From Alphaproteobacteria bacterium UBA6178 (lineage in GTDB: Bacteria > Pseudomonadota > Alphaproteobacteria > Rickettsiales > UBA3002), in assembly GCA_002422205.1 (NCBI GenBank), contig DITS01000034.1:169-64168 (forward strand): a stretch of DNA of 64,000 nucleotides, read 5' to 3'. Below the pieces are notes generated by a model. It was not told where the DNA came from. It saw only the letters and a program-made list of their open reading frames with translations, and made no database searches. Positions 8,552-17,505 of this stretch are shown piece after piece. Every line of letters starts with the position of its first letter. The stretch's first letter is position 1. Both the position numbers and the translations under genes were made by a program.

Positions 8552-9046
8552 ATGGCACAAGCAGCACCCAAGCCCGAAACCGGCTTATCAGAAGGCGATA
8601 AAGCACCCGATTTCACCATGAAAACCGATGGCGGCAACAGTATTTCACTCAAACAATTTGCCGGAAAACAAAATATTGTACTGTATTTTTATCCACGTGA
8701 CGACACGCCGGGCTGCACCACCGAAGCCAAAGATTTCCGCGATCATATCGAGCATTTCAAATCAGCCGACACCATCATCATCGGCGTGTCAAAAGACGAT
8801 GTAAAAAGCCACGATAAATTCAAAGAAAAATATTGCCTCCCCTTCACCCTCGCCTCCGACGAAGATGTCAGCGTGTGTCAAAGCTATGGCGTATGGGTCG
8901 AAAAAAGCATGTATGGCAAAAAATACATGGGCATCAACCGCGCTACATTTCTTATCGACAAACAAGGAAAAATTGCCGCCATTTGGCCAAAGGTCAAAGT
9001 CGAAGGCCATGTAGACGAAGTCCTCAAAGCTGCACAAACGCTATAA
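8552..9046 (+). CDS. bcp: Thioredoxin-dependent thiol peroxidase, Bcp/PrxQ type
   Basis: 164-residue peroxiredoxin that reduces hydroperoxides in the cytoplasm. The peroxidatic cysteine is C55 in the family motif D-D-T-P-G-C-T-T-E-A. The resolving cysteine that E. coli BCP has five residues later is replaced by lysine (C-T-T-E-A-K); C95 and C109 are the only other cysteines, so resolution must use one of these or an external thiol. AAAGGAG lies just upstream of the ATG. The gene follows glnE directly. Confidence 0.92.
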   Translation: MAQAAPKPETGLSEGDKAPDFTMKTDGGNSISLKQFAGKQNIVLYFYPRDDTPGCTTEAKDFRDHIEHFKSADTIIIGVSKDDVKSHDKFKEKYCLPFTLASDEDVSVCQSYGVWVEKSMYGKKYMGINRATFLIDKQGKIAAIWPKVKVEGHVDEVLKAAQTL

Positions 9047-9048
9047 CA

Positions 9049-9756
9049 TCAAATAATTTTGCCCGCCAATATATCCGCCACTAGCGCAGGCACCACTTGC
9101 GTGGCTGGGCCATAATGCGCGGCGTCGAACAAACTAGCACCCAGCGAGGGCTCCAAATTCAGCTCCACCGTATGCGCGCCATGATAGGCTGCCTCCGCCA
9201 CAAATCCCGCCGCTGGATACACATTACCCGATGTGCCAATCGACATAAACAAATCACATTCCTGCAAAGCGCGGCTGATACGCGCCATCTCCAGCGGCAT
9301 TTCACCAAACCACACAATATGTGGCCGCCACGGCCCATCTGCCTGCATATCTCCCTGCCAGTCAATCACCTCACCACTATGTACATGCCGCGCCTTGGTC
9401 AATTCGCCATGCATATAAATCAGCGAAAAATGCTCCCCGATATTCCGCGCCGCAAGCGCCCGCCCATGCAAATCATCCACGTTCTGCGTCACCAGCATTA
9501 CATCGCCCGCCCATTGCTCGGCTAAGTCCGCTAACGCCTCATGCGCAGCATTGGGTTGCACCGTGGCAAGCTGCGCTCGTCGTATATTATAAAACTGCTG
9601 CACTAAATCCGGATCACGCGCAAAGGCTTCCGGCGTCGCCACATCTTCCACGCGGTGATCGCACCACAGCCCGTCCGATGCACGAAATGTTTGCAGGCCC
9701 GATTCCGCCGAAATGCCCGCACCTGTGAGTATCACAATGGATTTGTCTTGACCCAT
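9049..9756 (-). CDS. cobB: Sir2-family NAD-dependent protein deacylase CobB, lacking zinc cysteines
   Basis: 235-residue sirtuin. The NAD-binding G-A-G-I-S-A-E-S-G (12-20), T-Q-N-V-D-D-L-H (90-97) and the catalytic histidine H116 (M-H-G-E-L) are all present. Y56 and R59 (Q-F-Y-N-I-R-R) match the class III pattern that binds acidic acyl groups, so desuccinylase activity is likely. The segment between H116 and V-W-F-G-E, which normally holds the four zinc-binding cysteines, contains none; only the surrounding K-A-R...S-G-E-V framework remains. It converges on bcp with only 2 bases between the two stop codons. Confidence 0.9.
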   Translation of the reverse strand: MGQDKSIVILTGAGISAESGLQTFRASDGLWCDHRVEDVATPEAFARDPDLVQQFYNIRRAQLATVQPNAAHEALADLAEQWAGDVMLVTQNVDDLHGRALAARNIGEHFSLIYMHGELTKARHVHSGEVIDWQGDMQADGPWRPHIVWFGEMPLEMARISRALQECDLFMSIGTSGNVYPAAGFVAEAAYHGAHTVELNLEPSLGASLFDAAHYGPATQVVPALVADILAGKII

Positions 9757-9809
9757 AACCGCACACTATTCATTCTATTCATTGTTGCCTATTCTTTTGT
9801 GGAGTCATC

Positions 9810-11057
9810 ATGCATATCATTATTATGGGTTCCGGTGTGCTTGGAGTCATGTCCGCTTATTTCCTCAGCCGCTCTGGTCATAGTGTCGAGGTTATCGACC
9901 GCCAGCCCGAAGCCGCGCGTGAGTGCTCCTTCGCCAATGGCTGCCAGCTCAGCTACTCCCATGCCGAGCCATGGGCCAACCCTTATGTTTTCCCCAAGCT
10001 GCTCAAATGGGCCTTCGACGAAAACGCCCCCCTCGTCATGCGCTTTTCAACCGACCCCCACATGATCAAATGGGGCTTACGGTTTTTATGGAACTGCCGC
10101 AAATCCGCTGCTGATCGCCATGCGCTGGTGTTGCTTCGGCTGGGTCTGCATAGCAAAGCCCAAATGGCCGAAGTCGTCAGCGAAACCGGCATCGAATTTC
10201 ACAATGTCAAAAAAGGTATTCTGCACGTATTCAGCAACGAAAAAGAATTCATCCATGCACAGCAACAGGCCGAATTCCAGCATACCCATGGTTGCGATGA
10301 AACCGTTCTCAGCTGGCAGCAATGCATGGAGATGGAACCCTCCCTCGCCCATTCCGCCAAAGTCATTTATGGCGGCATCCACGCCCCCATCGATGAGAGC
10401 GGCGATATCAACCTGTTTACGGTAAGTCTCGCCAATTATTGCCGTGAAAAATTCGGCACCATCTTCCATTTTGACACCGAAATTCTGGAGCTGAACGCCG
10501 AAAATAATCAAATCACCCATGTCGCCACCAATCGCGGCAATATGCGCGGCGATGCGTATGTCATGGCCATGGGTGCCTACAGCCCCCTACAGCTGCGCCG
10601 CATCGGAATAGATGTACCGATTTACCCCATGAAGGGCTACAGCGTGACTTTTCCCGCCAACGAATGCTCCCCCACCATGAGCATCACCGACGACGCTTTG
10701 AAAATTGTCTATAGCCGCATCGGCGACCGCGTACGTGTGGCCGGCACCGCCGAATTCGCTGGCTATAATACCGATGTCCGCGACAAACGCATCACCCCCA
10801 TCATCAACGGTATCAAATCCTTATTCCCCAAAGCAAAATTGCAATTTCATGATCATTGGGCCTGCCTGCGCCCCACCACACCCGATGGTCCGCCCATCAT
10901 CGGCAAAACCCAATACCCCAATTTATTTATCAATAGCGGCCATGGCACACTAGGCTGGACGCAGGCCGCAGGCAGCGCTAATCTGCTCGCCGATATTATC
11001 AATAATAACACCACACAAATCCCACTCGAAGGCCTAACCAGTGACCGCTATAATTGA
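9810..11057 (+). CDS. D-amino acid dehydrogenase-like FAD oxidoreductase (DadA family)
   Basis: 415-residue flavoprotein of the DAO family. The N-terminal FAD fold has G-S-G-V-L-G-V near residue 7 and an acidic end of the second strand (V-I-D-R). The N-G-C-Q-L-S-Y region corresponds to the DadA flavin site, and the C-terminal G-H-G-T-L-G-W-T-Q-A is typical of DadA. Such enzymes oxidise D-amino acids to keto acids at the membrane, passing electrons to quinones. GTGGAG precedes the ATG. The next gene overlaps its end by 17 bases, suggesting a shared transcript. Confidence 0.85.
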   Translation: MHIIIMGSGVLGVMSAYFLSRSGHSVEVIDRQPEAARECSFANGCQLSYSHAEPWANPYVFPKLLKWAFDENAPLVMRFSTDPHMIKWGLRFLWNCRKSAADRHALVLLRLGLHSKAQMAEVVSETGIEFHNVKKGILHVFSNEKEFIHAQQQAEFQHTHGCDETVLSWQQCMEMEPSLAHSAKVIYGGIHAPIDESGDINLFTVSLANYCREKFGTIFHFDTEILELNAENNQITHVATNRGNMRGDAYVMAMGAYSPLQLRRIGIDVPIYPMKGYSVTFPANECSPTMSITDDALKIVYSRIGDRVRVAGTAEFAGYNTDVRDKRITPIINGIKSLFPKAKLQFHDHWACLRPTTPDGPPIIGKTQYPNLFINSGHGTLGWTQAAGSANLLADIINNNTTQIPLEGLTSDRYN

Positions 11058-11958
11058 TTATCGCCAAGCCTATTTCGCCGCTCCCAACTGGGAAAATGAA
11101 GGCCGCCATCAGCTGGCCTATCTCGATTGGGGCAACCCCGATAATGACAATGTGATTGTCTGCGTCCATGGCCTGACCCGCAATGCGCATGATTTTGACT
11201 ATCTGGCCCGAGCCCTCGCCGCCGATTACCGCGTCATCGCCCTCGACATGGCAGGGCGTGGCAAAAGCGATGCTATCGCCGATAGCAGCCTCTATAATTA
11301 TGTCAATTACATGCAGGACTGCATGGCCTTTATGGACAATTTCCACCTGCGCAAGGTCGATTGGATCGGCACCTCTATGGGTGGCATCATCGGTATGATG
11401 ATCGCCGCTTTCAACCCCGCCCGCATCAAACGCCTGGTATTAAACGACATCGGTGCATTCATTCCCAAAGCCGCCATGAAACGCATCGTCGATTATGTCA
11501 GCGCCACGCCCGAATCCTTTGCCAGTCGCACCGAAGCAGAAGCGCATGTACAGCGTGTCTTGCAGTCATTCGGCATCACCAATCCCGAGCATTGGCAGCA
11601 TTTCTATACTCACAGCATTACACAACACGTCGATGGCCACTTTACGCTGGCCTACGACCCACATATCCTCGACCCCGTACGCACCGAAACCAACAATTTC
11701 GAAAAAATCGAAGACATTGACCTCAGCGCTATATGGGAGGCGGTCAAAACTCCAACCCTCATCCTGCGTGGCGAATTATCCGACGTGCTGGAGCGCGAAA
11801 CCGTCAGCGCTATGCGTGCCAAGCACCTTAAATGCTTTTCCGAGGAAATTAAAGGCGTTGGCCACGCCCCCACACTGATGGATGACAATCAGATCGCCAT
11901 CATTCAGCGTTGGTTGGCAACCACCAAACAGGCAAGTTTTGCCCCCAAAATAGCCTGA
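11041..11958 (+). CDS. Alpha/beta-fold hydrolase
   Basis: 305-residue hydrolase with an oxyanion-hole H-G-L-T (after V-C-V), the nucleophile elbow G-T-S-M-G-G and a late catalytic histidine in G-V-G-H-A-P-T-L. The start is a GTG inside the end of the dadA-like gene; the first internal ATG would remove the oxyanion hole, so the GTG is required. The substrate is unknown; family relatives include esterases and dienelactone- or MhpC-type C-C hydrolases. The overlap with the oxidoreductase suggests coupling. Confidence 0.82.
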   Translation: MTAIIDYRQAYFAAPNWENEGRHQLAYLDWGNPDNDNVIVCVHGLTRNAHDFDYLARALAADYRVIALDMAGRGKSDAIADSSLYNYVNYMQDCMAFMDNFHLRKVDWIGTSMGGIIGMMIAAFNPARIKRLVLNDIGAFIPKAAMKRIVDYVSATPESFASRTEAEAHVQRVLQSFGITNPEHWQHFYTHSITQHVDGHFTLAYDPHILDPVRTETNNFEKIEDIDLSAIWEAVKTPTLILRGELSDVLERETVSAMRAKHLKCFSEEIKGVGHAPTLMDDNQIAIIQRWLATTKQASFAPKIA

Positions 11959-11986
11959 TATTTTATGTGATTTTTGATACGGTTTT

Positions 11987-11995
11987 TGCTATAGT
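11987..11995 (+). promoter_or_regulatory. Extended -10 promoter for the small gene at 12017
   Basis: TGC followed by TATAGT forms an extended -10 element. No -35 box stands at 17-bp spacing, which extended -10 promoters tolerate. Transcription would begin near 12,002, leaving a leader of about 15 bases that still contains AAGGAG (12005-12010). Confidence 0.5.
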
Positions 11996-12016
11996 AAAAG
12001 CAATAAGGAGCACGCC

Positions 12017-12253
12017 ATGACGGATATTCGCACACTGATCGGCCATAACACCCCCGCCACCATTCCTGCCCGCACACAAGGCAAGGCCGAGCGTAGCGAG
12101 GCAACGGACAAGGCGCGCTATTACAAGCGCCGTGCCTCCCTCAATTTCATTCCCTCCCCTCACGAATTGCAGGCAATGATCGACAAAGCCCTCATCGCCC
12201 TCTCGCGCGGAGTATATTGGGATCGCGGCTCCATCATCAATATCGTATTATAA
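12017..12253 (+). CDS. Small protein of unknown function (78 aa)
   Basis: I do not recognise this protein. It is basic in its middle third (K-A-R-Y-Y-K-R-R around residues 32-39), has no membrane segment or cysteine, and ends in a short hydrophobic stretch. Support for a real gene comes from its own extended -10 promoter, an AAGGAG at ideal spacing and position in an otherwise empty 300-base interval between two well-defined genes. It ends 3 bases before the acyl-CoA dehydrogenase start and could be co-transcribed with it. The charged helix and size would fit a small nucleic-acid or ribosome-associated protein, but nothing specific shows that. Confidence 0.6.
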   Translation: MTDIRTLIGHNTPATIPARTQGKAERSEATDKARYYKRRASLNFIPSPHELQAMIDKALIALSRGVYWDRGSIINIVL

Positions 12254-12256
12254 CGC

Positions 12257-13441
12257 ATGTCGTCGTTCGCGTGGGATGATGCGCTACAGCTCACCGGCCA
12301 ACTCACCGACGAAGAGCGACTGATTGATCAAACCGCCCGCGATTTTGCACGCGATGTGCTGCAACCCACCATCCTCGACGCCAACCGGCACGAACGCTTT
12401 GATCCTGACCTGCTGCGGGAAATGGGCAAGCTCGGTCTGCTCGGCGCCACGATCGACGGCTATGGTTGCTCCGGCGTCAGCCATGTCGCTTATGGCTTAA
12501 TCGCCCGCGCCGTCGAAGCCGTCGATAGCGGCTATCGCTCCGCCTTATCCGTTCAATCCAGCCTTGTCATGCACCCCATTCACGCCTTCGCATCCGACGA
12601 GCTTAAACAACACTACCTGCCCAAACTCGCCACCGCCGAATGTATCGGATGTTTCGGGTTAACAGAGCCTGATCACGGCTCCGACCCCGGCGGCATGAAA
12701 ACCCGCGCCACCAAAGTAGATGGCGGCTATCACCTCACCGGCTCCAAAACATGGATCACCAATTCCCCCATCGCCGATGTCATGATTATCTGGGCGAAAG
12801 TTTATGGCGATAGCGACACGCCCGACGGCACCATCACCGGCTTCATCCTCGATCGCGGCACAGGCGTTGAAACCCCAAAGCTCGAAGGTAAATTAGCGCT
12901 CAAAGCATCCATCACCGGCATGATCATGCTTGATAACGCCTTCGTACCCGACACGCATCGCCTGCATGTCAGCGGCCTTAAAGGCCCCTTCTCCTGCCTC
13001 AACAAAGCCCGCTACGGCATTGGTTGGGGCGCACTCGGCGCTGCTGAGGATTGCTACAAAACCGCCCGTAGCTACGTGTTAGAACGCCAACAATTTAACC
13101 GCCCCCTCGCCGCCAATCAGCTCATCCAGAAAAAACTCGCCGATATGCTGACCGATATCACCCTGGGCCTGCAAGCCTGCCTGCGCGTCGGACGGTTGAT
13201 CGACGAAAATAACTACCAGCCAGAAATGATTTCCCTCATCAAACGTAACAGCTGCGGCAAAGCACTCGACATTGCCCGAACCGCCCGCGACATGCTGGGC
13301 GGCAACGGCATTTCCGATGAATATCACGTCATGCGTCACATGGTAAATCTCGAAGCCGTCAACACCTATGAAGGTACCCACGATATTCACGCGCTGATAC
13401 TGGGCCGCGCCATCACCGGCATCGCTGCTTTTAGCGACTAA
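12257..13441 (+). CDS. gcdH: Glutaryl-CoA dehydrogenase
   Basis: 394-residue acyl-CoA dehydrogenase. The FAD/substrate segment F-G-L-T-E-P-D-H-G-S-D and the following W-I-T-N-S are present. The ending T-Y-E-G-T-H-D-I-H-A-L-I-L-G-R places the catalytic base at E372, and this T-Y-E-G-T-H-D-I-H form, together with R-Y-G-I-G-W-G, is typical of glutaryl-CoA dehydrogenase rather than butyryl or isovaleryl types. The enzyme converts glutaryl-CoA to crotonyl-CoA in lysine and tryptophan breakdown. No strong ribosome binding site is visible before the ATG, so it may be translated by coupling to the small gene upstream. Confidence 0.88.
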   Translation: MSSFAWDDALQLTGQLTDEERLIDQTARDFARDVLQPTILDANRHERFDPDLLREMGKLGLLGATIDGYGCSGVSHVAYGLIARAVEAVDSGYRSALSVQSSLVMHPIHAFASDELKQHYLPKLATAECIGCFGLTEPDHGSDPGGMKTRATKVDGGYHLTGSKTWITNSPIADVMIIWAKVYGDSDTPDGTITGFILDRGTGVETPKLEGKLALKASITGMIMLDNAFVPDTHRLHVSGLKGPFSCLNKARYGIGWGALGAAEDCYKTARSYVLERQQFNRPLAANQLIQKKLADMLTDITLGLQACLRVGRLIDENNYQPEMISLIKRNSCGKALDIARTARDMLGGNGISDEYHVMRHMVNLEAVNTYEGTHDIHALILGRAITGIAAFSD

Positions 13442-13480
13442 TCCTTGCCTATCGGGTGAAGCTGCGGCATTATCCGCGCC

Positions 13481-14266
13481 ATGTCGCTCACACCGGATAT
13501 TATCAGCTTCGCCCACACCCTTGCCGATCAGGCAGGTGCCATCGCGCGCCGTTACTATCGGCAACCCTACATGGTTGATTATAAAAGCGATAAAAGCCCC
13601 GTCACACTTGCCGATCACGAAATTGAAACCGCATTGCGCGAGGCCATCACCGACCGCTTCAGCGACGCTTACGGTATTTTAGGCGAAGAATCAGGTGCAA
13701 GCCATCTCGATGCCGAATATGTATGGGTCATCGACCCCATCGACGGCACCCGCGCCTTCATTGCTGGCAAGCCCACCTTCACCACCCTCATTGCCTTATG
13801 CAAAAACGGCGTACCAGTTTTGGGATTAATTGACCAACCCATCATCGGCGACCGCTGGGTAGGGGTGCAGGGCTTTCCCTCCACCCGCAACGGCCAGCCC
13901 GTCACCACTCGCCCCTGTGATGATCTCACATTAGCCCTCATCAGCACCACCTCGCCGGAATATTTCTCTGCCATTGCGTCACCCTCTTTCCACGCCGTTC
14001 GCGCCGCCGCACGTGATATACTCTATGGCTGCGATGGCTACGCCTATGGCCTGCTCGCCAATGGCGGGGTCGATCTGGTAATCGAATCGGGGTTAAAGCC
14101 ATACGATTACTGCGCCCTCGCCCCTGTCATCAGCGGAGCAGGCGGCATCATCACCGATTGGCGCGGCGAATCACTCACCCTGCATAGCAACGGCGATGTG
14201 CTAGCCTGCGGCGACGAAGCGCTGCACGCAATCGCCATTAGCATGATCAAACCACCCAAACATTGA
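13481..14266 (+). CDS. hisN: Inositol-monophosphatase-family phosphatase, probably histidinol-phosphatase HisN
   Basis: 261-residue Mg-dependent phosphatase. The metal-binding motifs are G-E-E-S-G (68-72) and V-I-D-P-I-D-G-T (83-90, with D85 and D88), and a late Y-D-Y-C-A-L-A-P carries the third aspartate. The R-A-F-I-A-G-K-P-T-F segment after D-G-T is the form I associate with alphaproteobacterial HisN, which dephosphorylates histidinol phosphate. An inositol or nucleotide phosphatase function cannot be excluded. It ends 26 bases before the downstream membrane protein. Confidence 0.82.
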   Translation: MSLTPDIISFAHTLADQAGAIARRYYRQPYMVDYKSDKSPVTLADHEIETALREAITDRFSDAYGILGEESGASHLDAEYVWVIDPIDGTRAFIAGKPTFTTLIALCKNGVPVLGLIDQPIIGDRWVGVQGFPSTRNGQPVTTRPCDDLTLALISTTSPEYFSAIASPSFHAVRAAARDILYGCDGYAYGLLANGGVDLVIESGLKPYDYCALAPVISGAGGIITDWRGESLTLHSNGDVLACGDEALHAIAISMIKPPKH

Positions 14267-14292
14267 CCAAACGTTCATTCAGGATAAATCGC

Positions 14293-15324
14293 ATGCCGCA
14301 CAGAGGCTTAGAAAATGCAGTAAAAGATGGCGTCATCAATCAGAGCCAAGCTGAATTACTCAAAGATTACCTCACCGCCATTTCTGTTCAGGCTGCCATT
14401 GCAAACCCCGCGCGTGAAGAAACGGTCGATGCGATACGTGGATTCCACGATGTCTTTTTATCCATCGGCATCCTGTGTCTGGTAGTAGGAATCTATGCCC
14501 TCAACAGCTTCATCGGTTTATTTTTAGGGCCAATACTCATCTGGGGTATGGCCGAAGCCCTGCGCGGCTGGCACAGCACACGCTTACCCACCATCACACT
14601 TGCCTCATGCTTTGCAGGTGCCACAGCTTTTTGCGGCTTAATGCTGGCAGAAACGTTAGACATGGCTGAGCCAGCAAAAGATTTTCAGGAAATGATCTGC
14701 TCCGCAGGCTTTGCCATAATAGGCACGCTGCTATTTTTAAAACGCTTTAAGACCCCATTCGCATGGCTATTATTGGCAGCAAGTATCGTATTATTCATTT
14801 ATGCACTCCTCGCCTTACAACTCGGCGAAGAAACAATTAAACATTACTGGCATGTATTTTTTCTGTGCTGCGGTATCAGCATTTTCATAGCCGCCATGGG
14901 GTTCGATTCCCGCGATCCTTTACGCACAAAACCCCATAGCGACATTGCCTTTTGGCTGCATCTGGGTGCAGCGCCGCTGGTAGTCAATGGCGTCATGAAC
15001 CTCAATGCCGATTACATCAGCAGCACTGTACCAGCCGCCTTAGTGACTATAGGGTTGGTGCTTTCACTCGCCTGCTTAGCCCTCATCGTTGACCGTCGGG
15101 CAATCTTAGTCTCAGCCCTCATCTATCTGGGCATATCCGTAGCAGACCTGACCGATTCATTAGCAACCGAACTGGACAGCTCCTTTGCCTTTGCACTCAT
15201 CATCGTTGGCATGTTTGTTATTCTAGTTGCAAGCAGCTGGCAAACGGCACGTCAGAAAATCGTTAATCAACTGCCTCTTTGGCTTCATCCATATTTACCG
15301 CCTGTAAGGAAAAATCATGCCTGA
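14293..15324 (+). CDS. Multi-pass membrane protein of unknown function
   Basis: 343 residues with a short soluble N-terminus (about 50 residues, helical, rich in E, Q and K) followed by about eight or nine hydrophobic helices separated by very short loops, and a basic C-terminal tail. The overall shape recalls DUF2157-like membrane proteins, but I cannot confirm the family. A TTG at 14263 would extend it by ten residues, but it has no ribosome binding site; ATG at 14293 with AGGA nearby is preferred. Its stop overlaps the trmFO start by 8 bases. Confidence 0.75.
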   Translation: MPHRGLENAVKDGVINQSQAELLKDYLTAISVQAAIANPAREETVDAIRGFHDVFLSIGILCLVVGIYALNSFIGLFLGPILIWGMAEALRGWHSTRLPTITLASCFAGATAFCGLMLAETLDMAEPAKDFQEMICSAGFAIIGTLLFLKRFKTPFAWLLLAASIVLFIYALLALQLGEETIKHYWHVFFLCCGISIFIAAMGFDSRDPLRTKPHSDIAFWLHLGAAPLVVNGVMNLNADYISSTVPAALVTIGLVLSLACLALIVDRRAILVSALIYLGISVADLTDSLATELDSSFAFALIIVGMFVILVASSWQTARQKIVNQLPLWLHPYLPPVRKNHA

Positions 15325-16663
15325 AACTCTACATATCATTGGTTCCGGCCTAGCCGGCAGCGAAGCCGCATGGCAGGCCGCTCAGCGTGGCGTAAACGTC
15401 ACCATTCACGAAATGCGCCCCATCGTCAAAACCGACGCACATCACACCGACCATTGCGCCGAGCTGGTCTGCTCAAACTCCTTCCGCTCCGACGATGCAG
15501 AGCGTTCTGCCATAGGCCTGCTGCACGAAGAAATGCGCCGCTGCGATTCGCTCATCATGCGTTGCGCCGAAGCGCATAAAGTCCCCGCAGGTGGCGCACT
15601 GGCTGTCGATCGCGATGGTTTCAGCGCCGCCGTAACCGCCATGCTCGAAGCACACCCAAATATCACCTTCCAACGCGAAGAAATTAAAACACTGCCCAAA
15701 TCCAGCGATGATTTATGGATCGTCGCCACCGGCCCACTCACATCAGCTGCACTGGCGGATAGTATTTTAAACGAAAGCGGCGAAGAATATTTAGCCTTCT
15801 TCGATGCCATCGCCCCCATCATCCACACCGAATCCATCGATATGACCAAAGCATGGTTTCAGTCTCGTTATGACAAAGCAGGCCCCGCAGGCACCGGCGC
15901 TGATTATATCAACTGCCCCATGAGCGAAGCCCAATACCAAGCCTTCATCGACGCATTGCTCGAAGGTGGCAAAACCGAATTTAAAGAATGGGAAAAAAAC
16001 ACGCCCTATTTCAATGGCTGCCTGCCCATCGAAGTCATGGCAGAGCGTGGCCGCGAAACTTTACGCTTTGGCCCCATGAAACCGGTTGGCCTCACCAATC
16101 CCCACGCGCCGGAAAAACCATACGCCGTGGTACAGCTACGGCAGGATAACAAACTCGGCACGCTTTATAATATGGTAGGCTTCCAAACCAAATTAAAATG
16201 GGGCGAGCAAACCCGCATTTTCAAAACCATTCCCGGCTTAGAAAATGCCGAATTTGCAAGGCTGGGCGGCATCCACCGCAACACCTTCATCAACAGCCCC
16301 CGATTGCTCGATGCACAACTACGCTTAAAGTCTGCACCGCATCTGCGCTTTGCAGGGCAAGTGACAGGCGTTGAAGGCTATGTCGAAAGCGCCGCCTGCG
16401 GCCTGATGGCTGGCATTTTCGCTAGCGCCGAATTGCAGGGCGAGACCATCGTCACCCCACCCGCCACCACGGCATTGGGCGCGCTCATGGCGCATATCAC
16501 TGGCGGAGCCGACGCCAAAACATTCCAGCCAATGAATGTGAATTTCGGCCTATTCCCACCGCTAACCCAGCGCATGAAAAAAGCCGATCGCCCACAAGGC
16601 TATACCCGCCGCGCCCTGTCCGATCTGGATCATTGGTTACACACGCAATCCCTAGCCGCGTAA
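15317..16663 (+). CDS. trmFO: Methylenetetrahydrofolate-tRNA-(uracil-5-)-methyltransferase TrmFO
   Basis: 448-residue flavoprotein that makes 5-methyluridine at position 54 of tRNA using methylene-THF and FADH2. The GidA-like FAD fold begins at I-G-S-G-L-A-G-S-E-A (residues 7-16). The conserved C-S-N-S-F-R-S (about 53-59), M-K-P-V-G-L and G-Q-V-T-G-V-E-G-Y segments are diagnostic. Length is normal. AAGGAA lies just before the ATG. The 3' end overlaps the convergent NDUFAF6-like gene by 12 bases. Confidence 0.95.
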   Translation: MPETLHIIGSGLAGSEAAWQAAQRGVNVTIHEMRPIVKTDAHHTDHCAELVCSNSFRSDDAERSAIGLLHEEMRRCDSLIMRCAEAHKVPAGGALAVDRDGFSAAVTAMLEAHPNITFQREEIKTLPKSSDDLWIVATGPLTSAALADSILNESGEEYLAFFDAIAPIIHTESIDMTKAWFQSRYDKAGPAGTGADYINCPMSEAQYQAFIDALLEGGKTEFKEWEKNTPYFNGCLPIEVMAERGRETLRFGPMKPVGLTNPHAPEKPYAVVQLRQDNKLGTLYNMVGFQTKLKWGEQTRIFKTIPGLENAEFARLGGIHRNTFINSPRLLDAQLRLKSAPHLRFAGQVTGVEGYVESAACGLMAGIFASAELQGETIVTPPATTALGALMAHITGGADAKTFQPMNVNFGLFPPLTQRMKKADRPQGYTRRALSDLDHWLHTQSLAA

Positions 16664-17434
16664 CGACATAACCCACAACCGCAGCGGCAGCCATGGCAAC
16701 CGCGCAGGCAGCGCCGATAGTTGATAATCCCGCTTGATCAGCAGCCCCATATAACTTTGCGCCACCTTATCCATCAACCGGATAACCAGCGCGCCCTCAG
16801 CGCGGGGCAATAGCTGCACCCGCTCCACCATCGCCATCACATACGCGCGCAACCGCTCAGTTTCATCGCCCCGCTCAACCGCCTCGGGCGACAAACCATG
16901 TTCCTGCAAGCATGCCAACGGCTGACGAATAACACCATGCTGCAAATGATATGGCATTGCACGCAACAATCCCGCCATGCCATAGCGCCGCGCGCAATCG
17001 CGCACATCGGTATCACTACCGCTCACCAGCGCCATCAACTGATGCAACGGCACCACCGTAGCATCCAGATAAGCCAAAAAATCTTCCCATGACTGAATCC
17101 CTTGCTTCGATTCCAAATCCATCATCCGCCCCTCAAGCATCCGATCGAATAAATCACGCGGCAAATCATGTGCGCCAATTGCAACAGCCAATGCCTGCAC
17201 CACGATATGATTGCGTGGCGCGCTTCCGGCATATATTTCATCAAGCGCCTCGCGCCACCATGCCAGCCTGATATGCCCCAGCATCGGCTCGCTTACCTGC
17301 TCGGCAATCGGTGCAATCTCGCTGTTAAACGCAACCAACGCCATCAGATCCTCCTGCATCGTCCGCGGCGCGCACAGGCAACAGATATAACGATCATAAT
17401 CGCGCTGGCGTATTTGCTGTATTATTGCAGACAT
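16652..17434 (-). CDS. Squalene/phytoene synthase-fold protein, NDUFAF6-like complex I assembly factor
   Basis: 260-residue isoprenoid-synthase-fold protein. Real squalene or phytoene synthases need two aspartate-rich motifs; here the first site reads F-N-S-E-I-A-P-I and the second is also missing, so prenyl transfer is unlikely. This degenerate form matches NDUFAF6, the mitochondrial complex I assembly factor, whose alphaproteobacterial homologues usually sit near secDF and an NDUFAF3 homologue. Here an NDUFAF3-like gene lies 2.6 kb away on the same strand, supporting that reading. A catalytic HpnC/HpnD role with the adjacent HpnE-like gene is the alternative. Confidence 0.8.
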   Translation of the reverse strand: MSAIIQQIRQRDYDRYICCLCAPRTMQEDLMALVAFNSEIAPIAEQVSEPMLGHIRLAWWREALDEIYAGSAPRNHIVVQALAVAIGAHDLPRDLFDRMLEGRMMDLESKQGIQSWEDFLAYLDATVVPLHQLMALVSGSDTDVRDCARRYGMAGLLRAMPYHLQHGVIRQPLACLQEHGLSPEAVERGDETERLRAYVMAMVERVQLLPRAEGALVIRLMDKVAQSYMGLLIKRDYQLSALPARLPWLPLRLWVMSLRG

Positions 17435-17505
17435 GCTATCCTTTCCATGTCATAAAGCCGCATCCATAGCGCTTTTTAGGAGCATTGCAAAGGAGCAAAG
17501 CAACC

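Noticed and set aside
16652..17434. Active phytoene or squalene synthase
   Set aside because: Neither aspartate-rich motif is present, so the protein is described as an NDUFAF6-like assembly factor.
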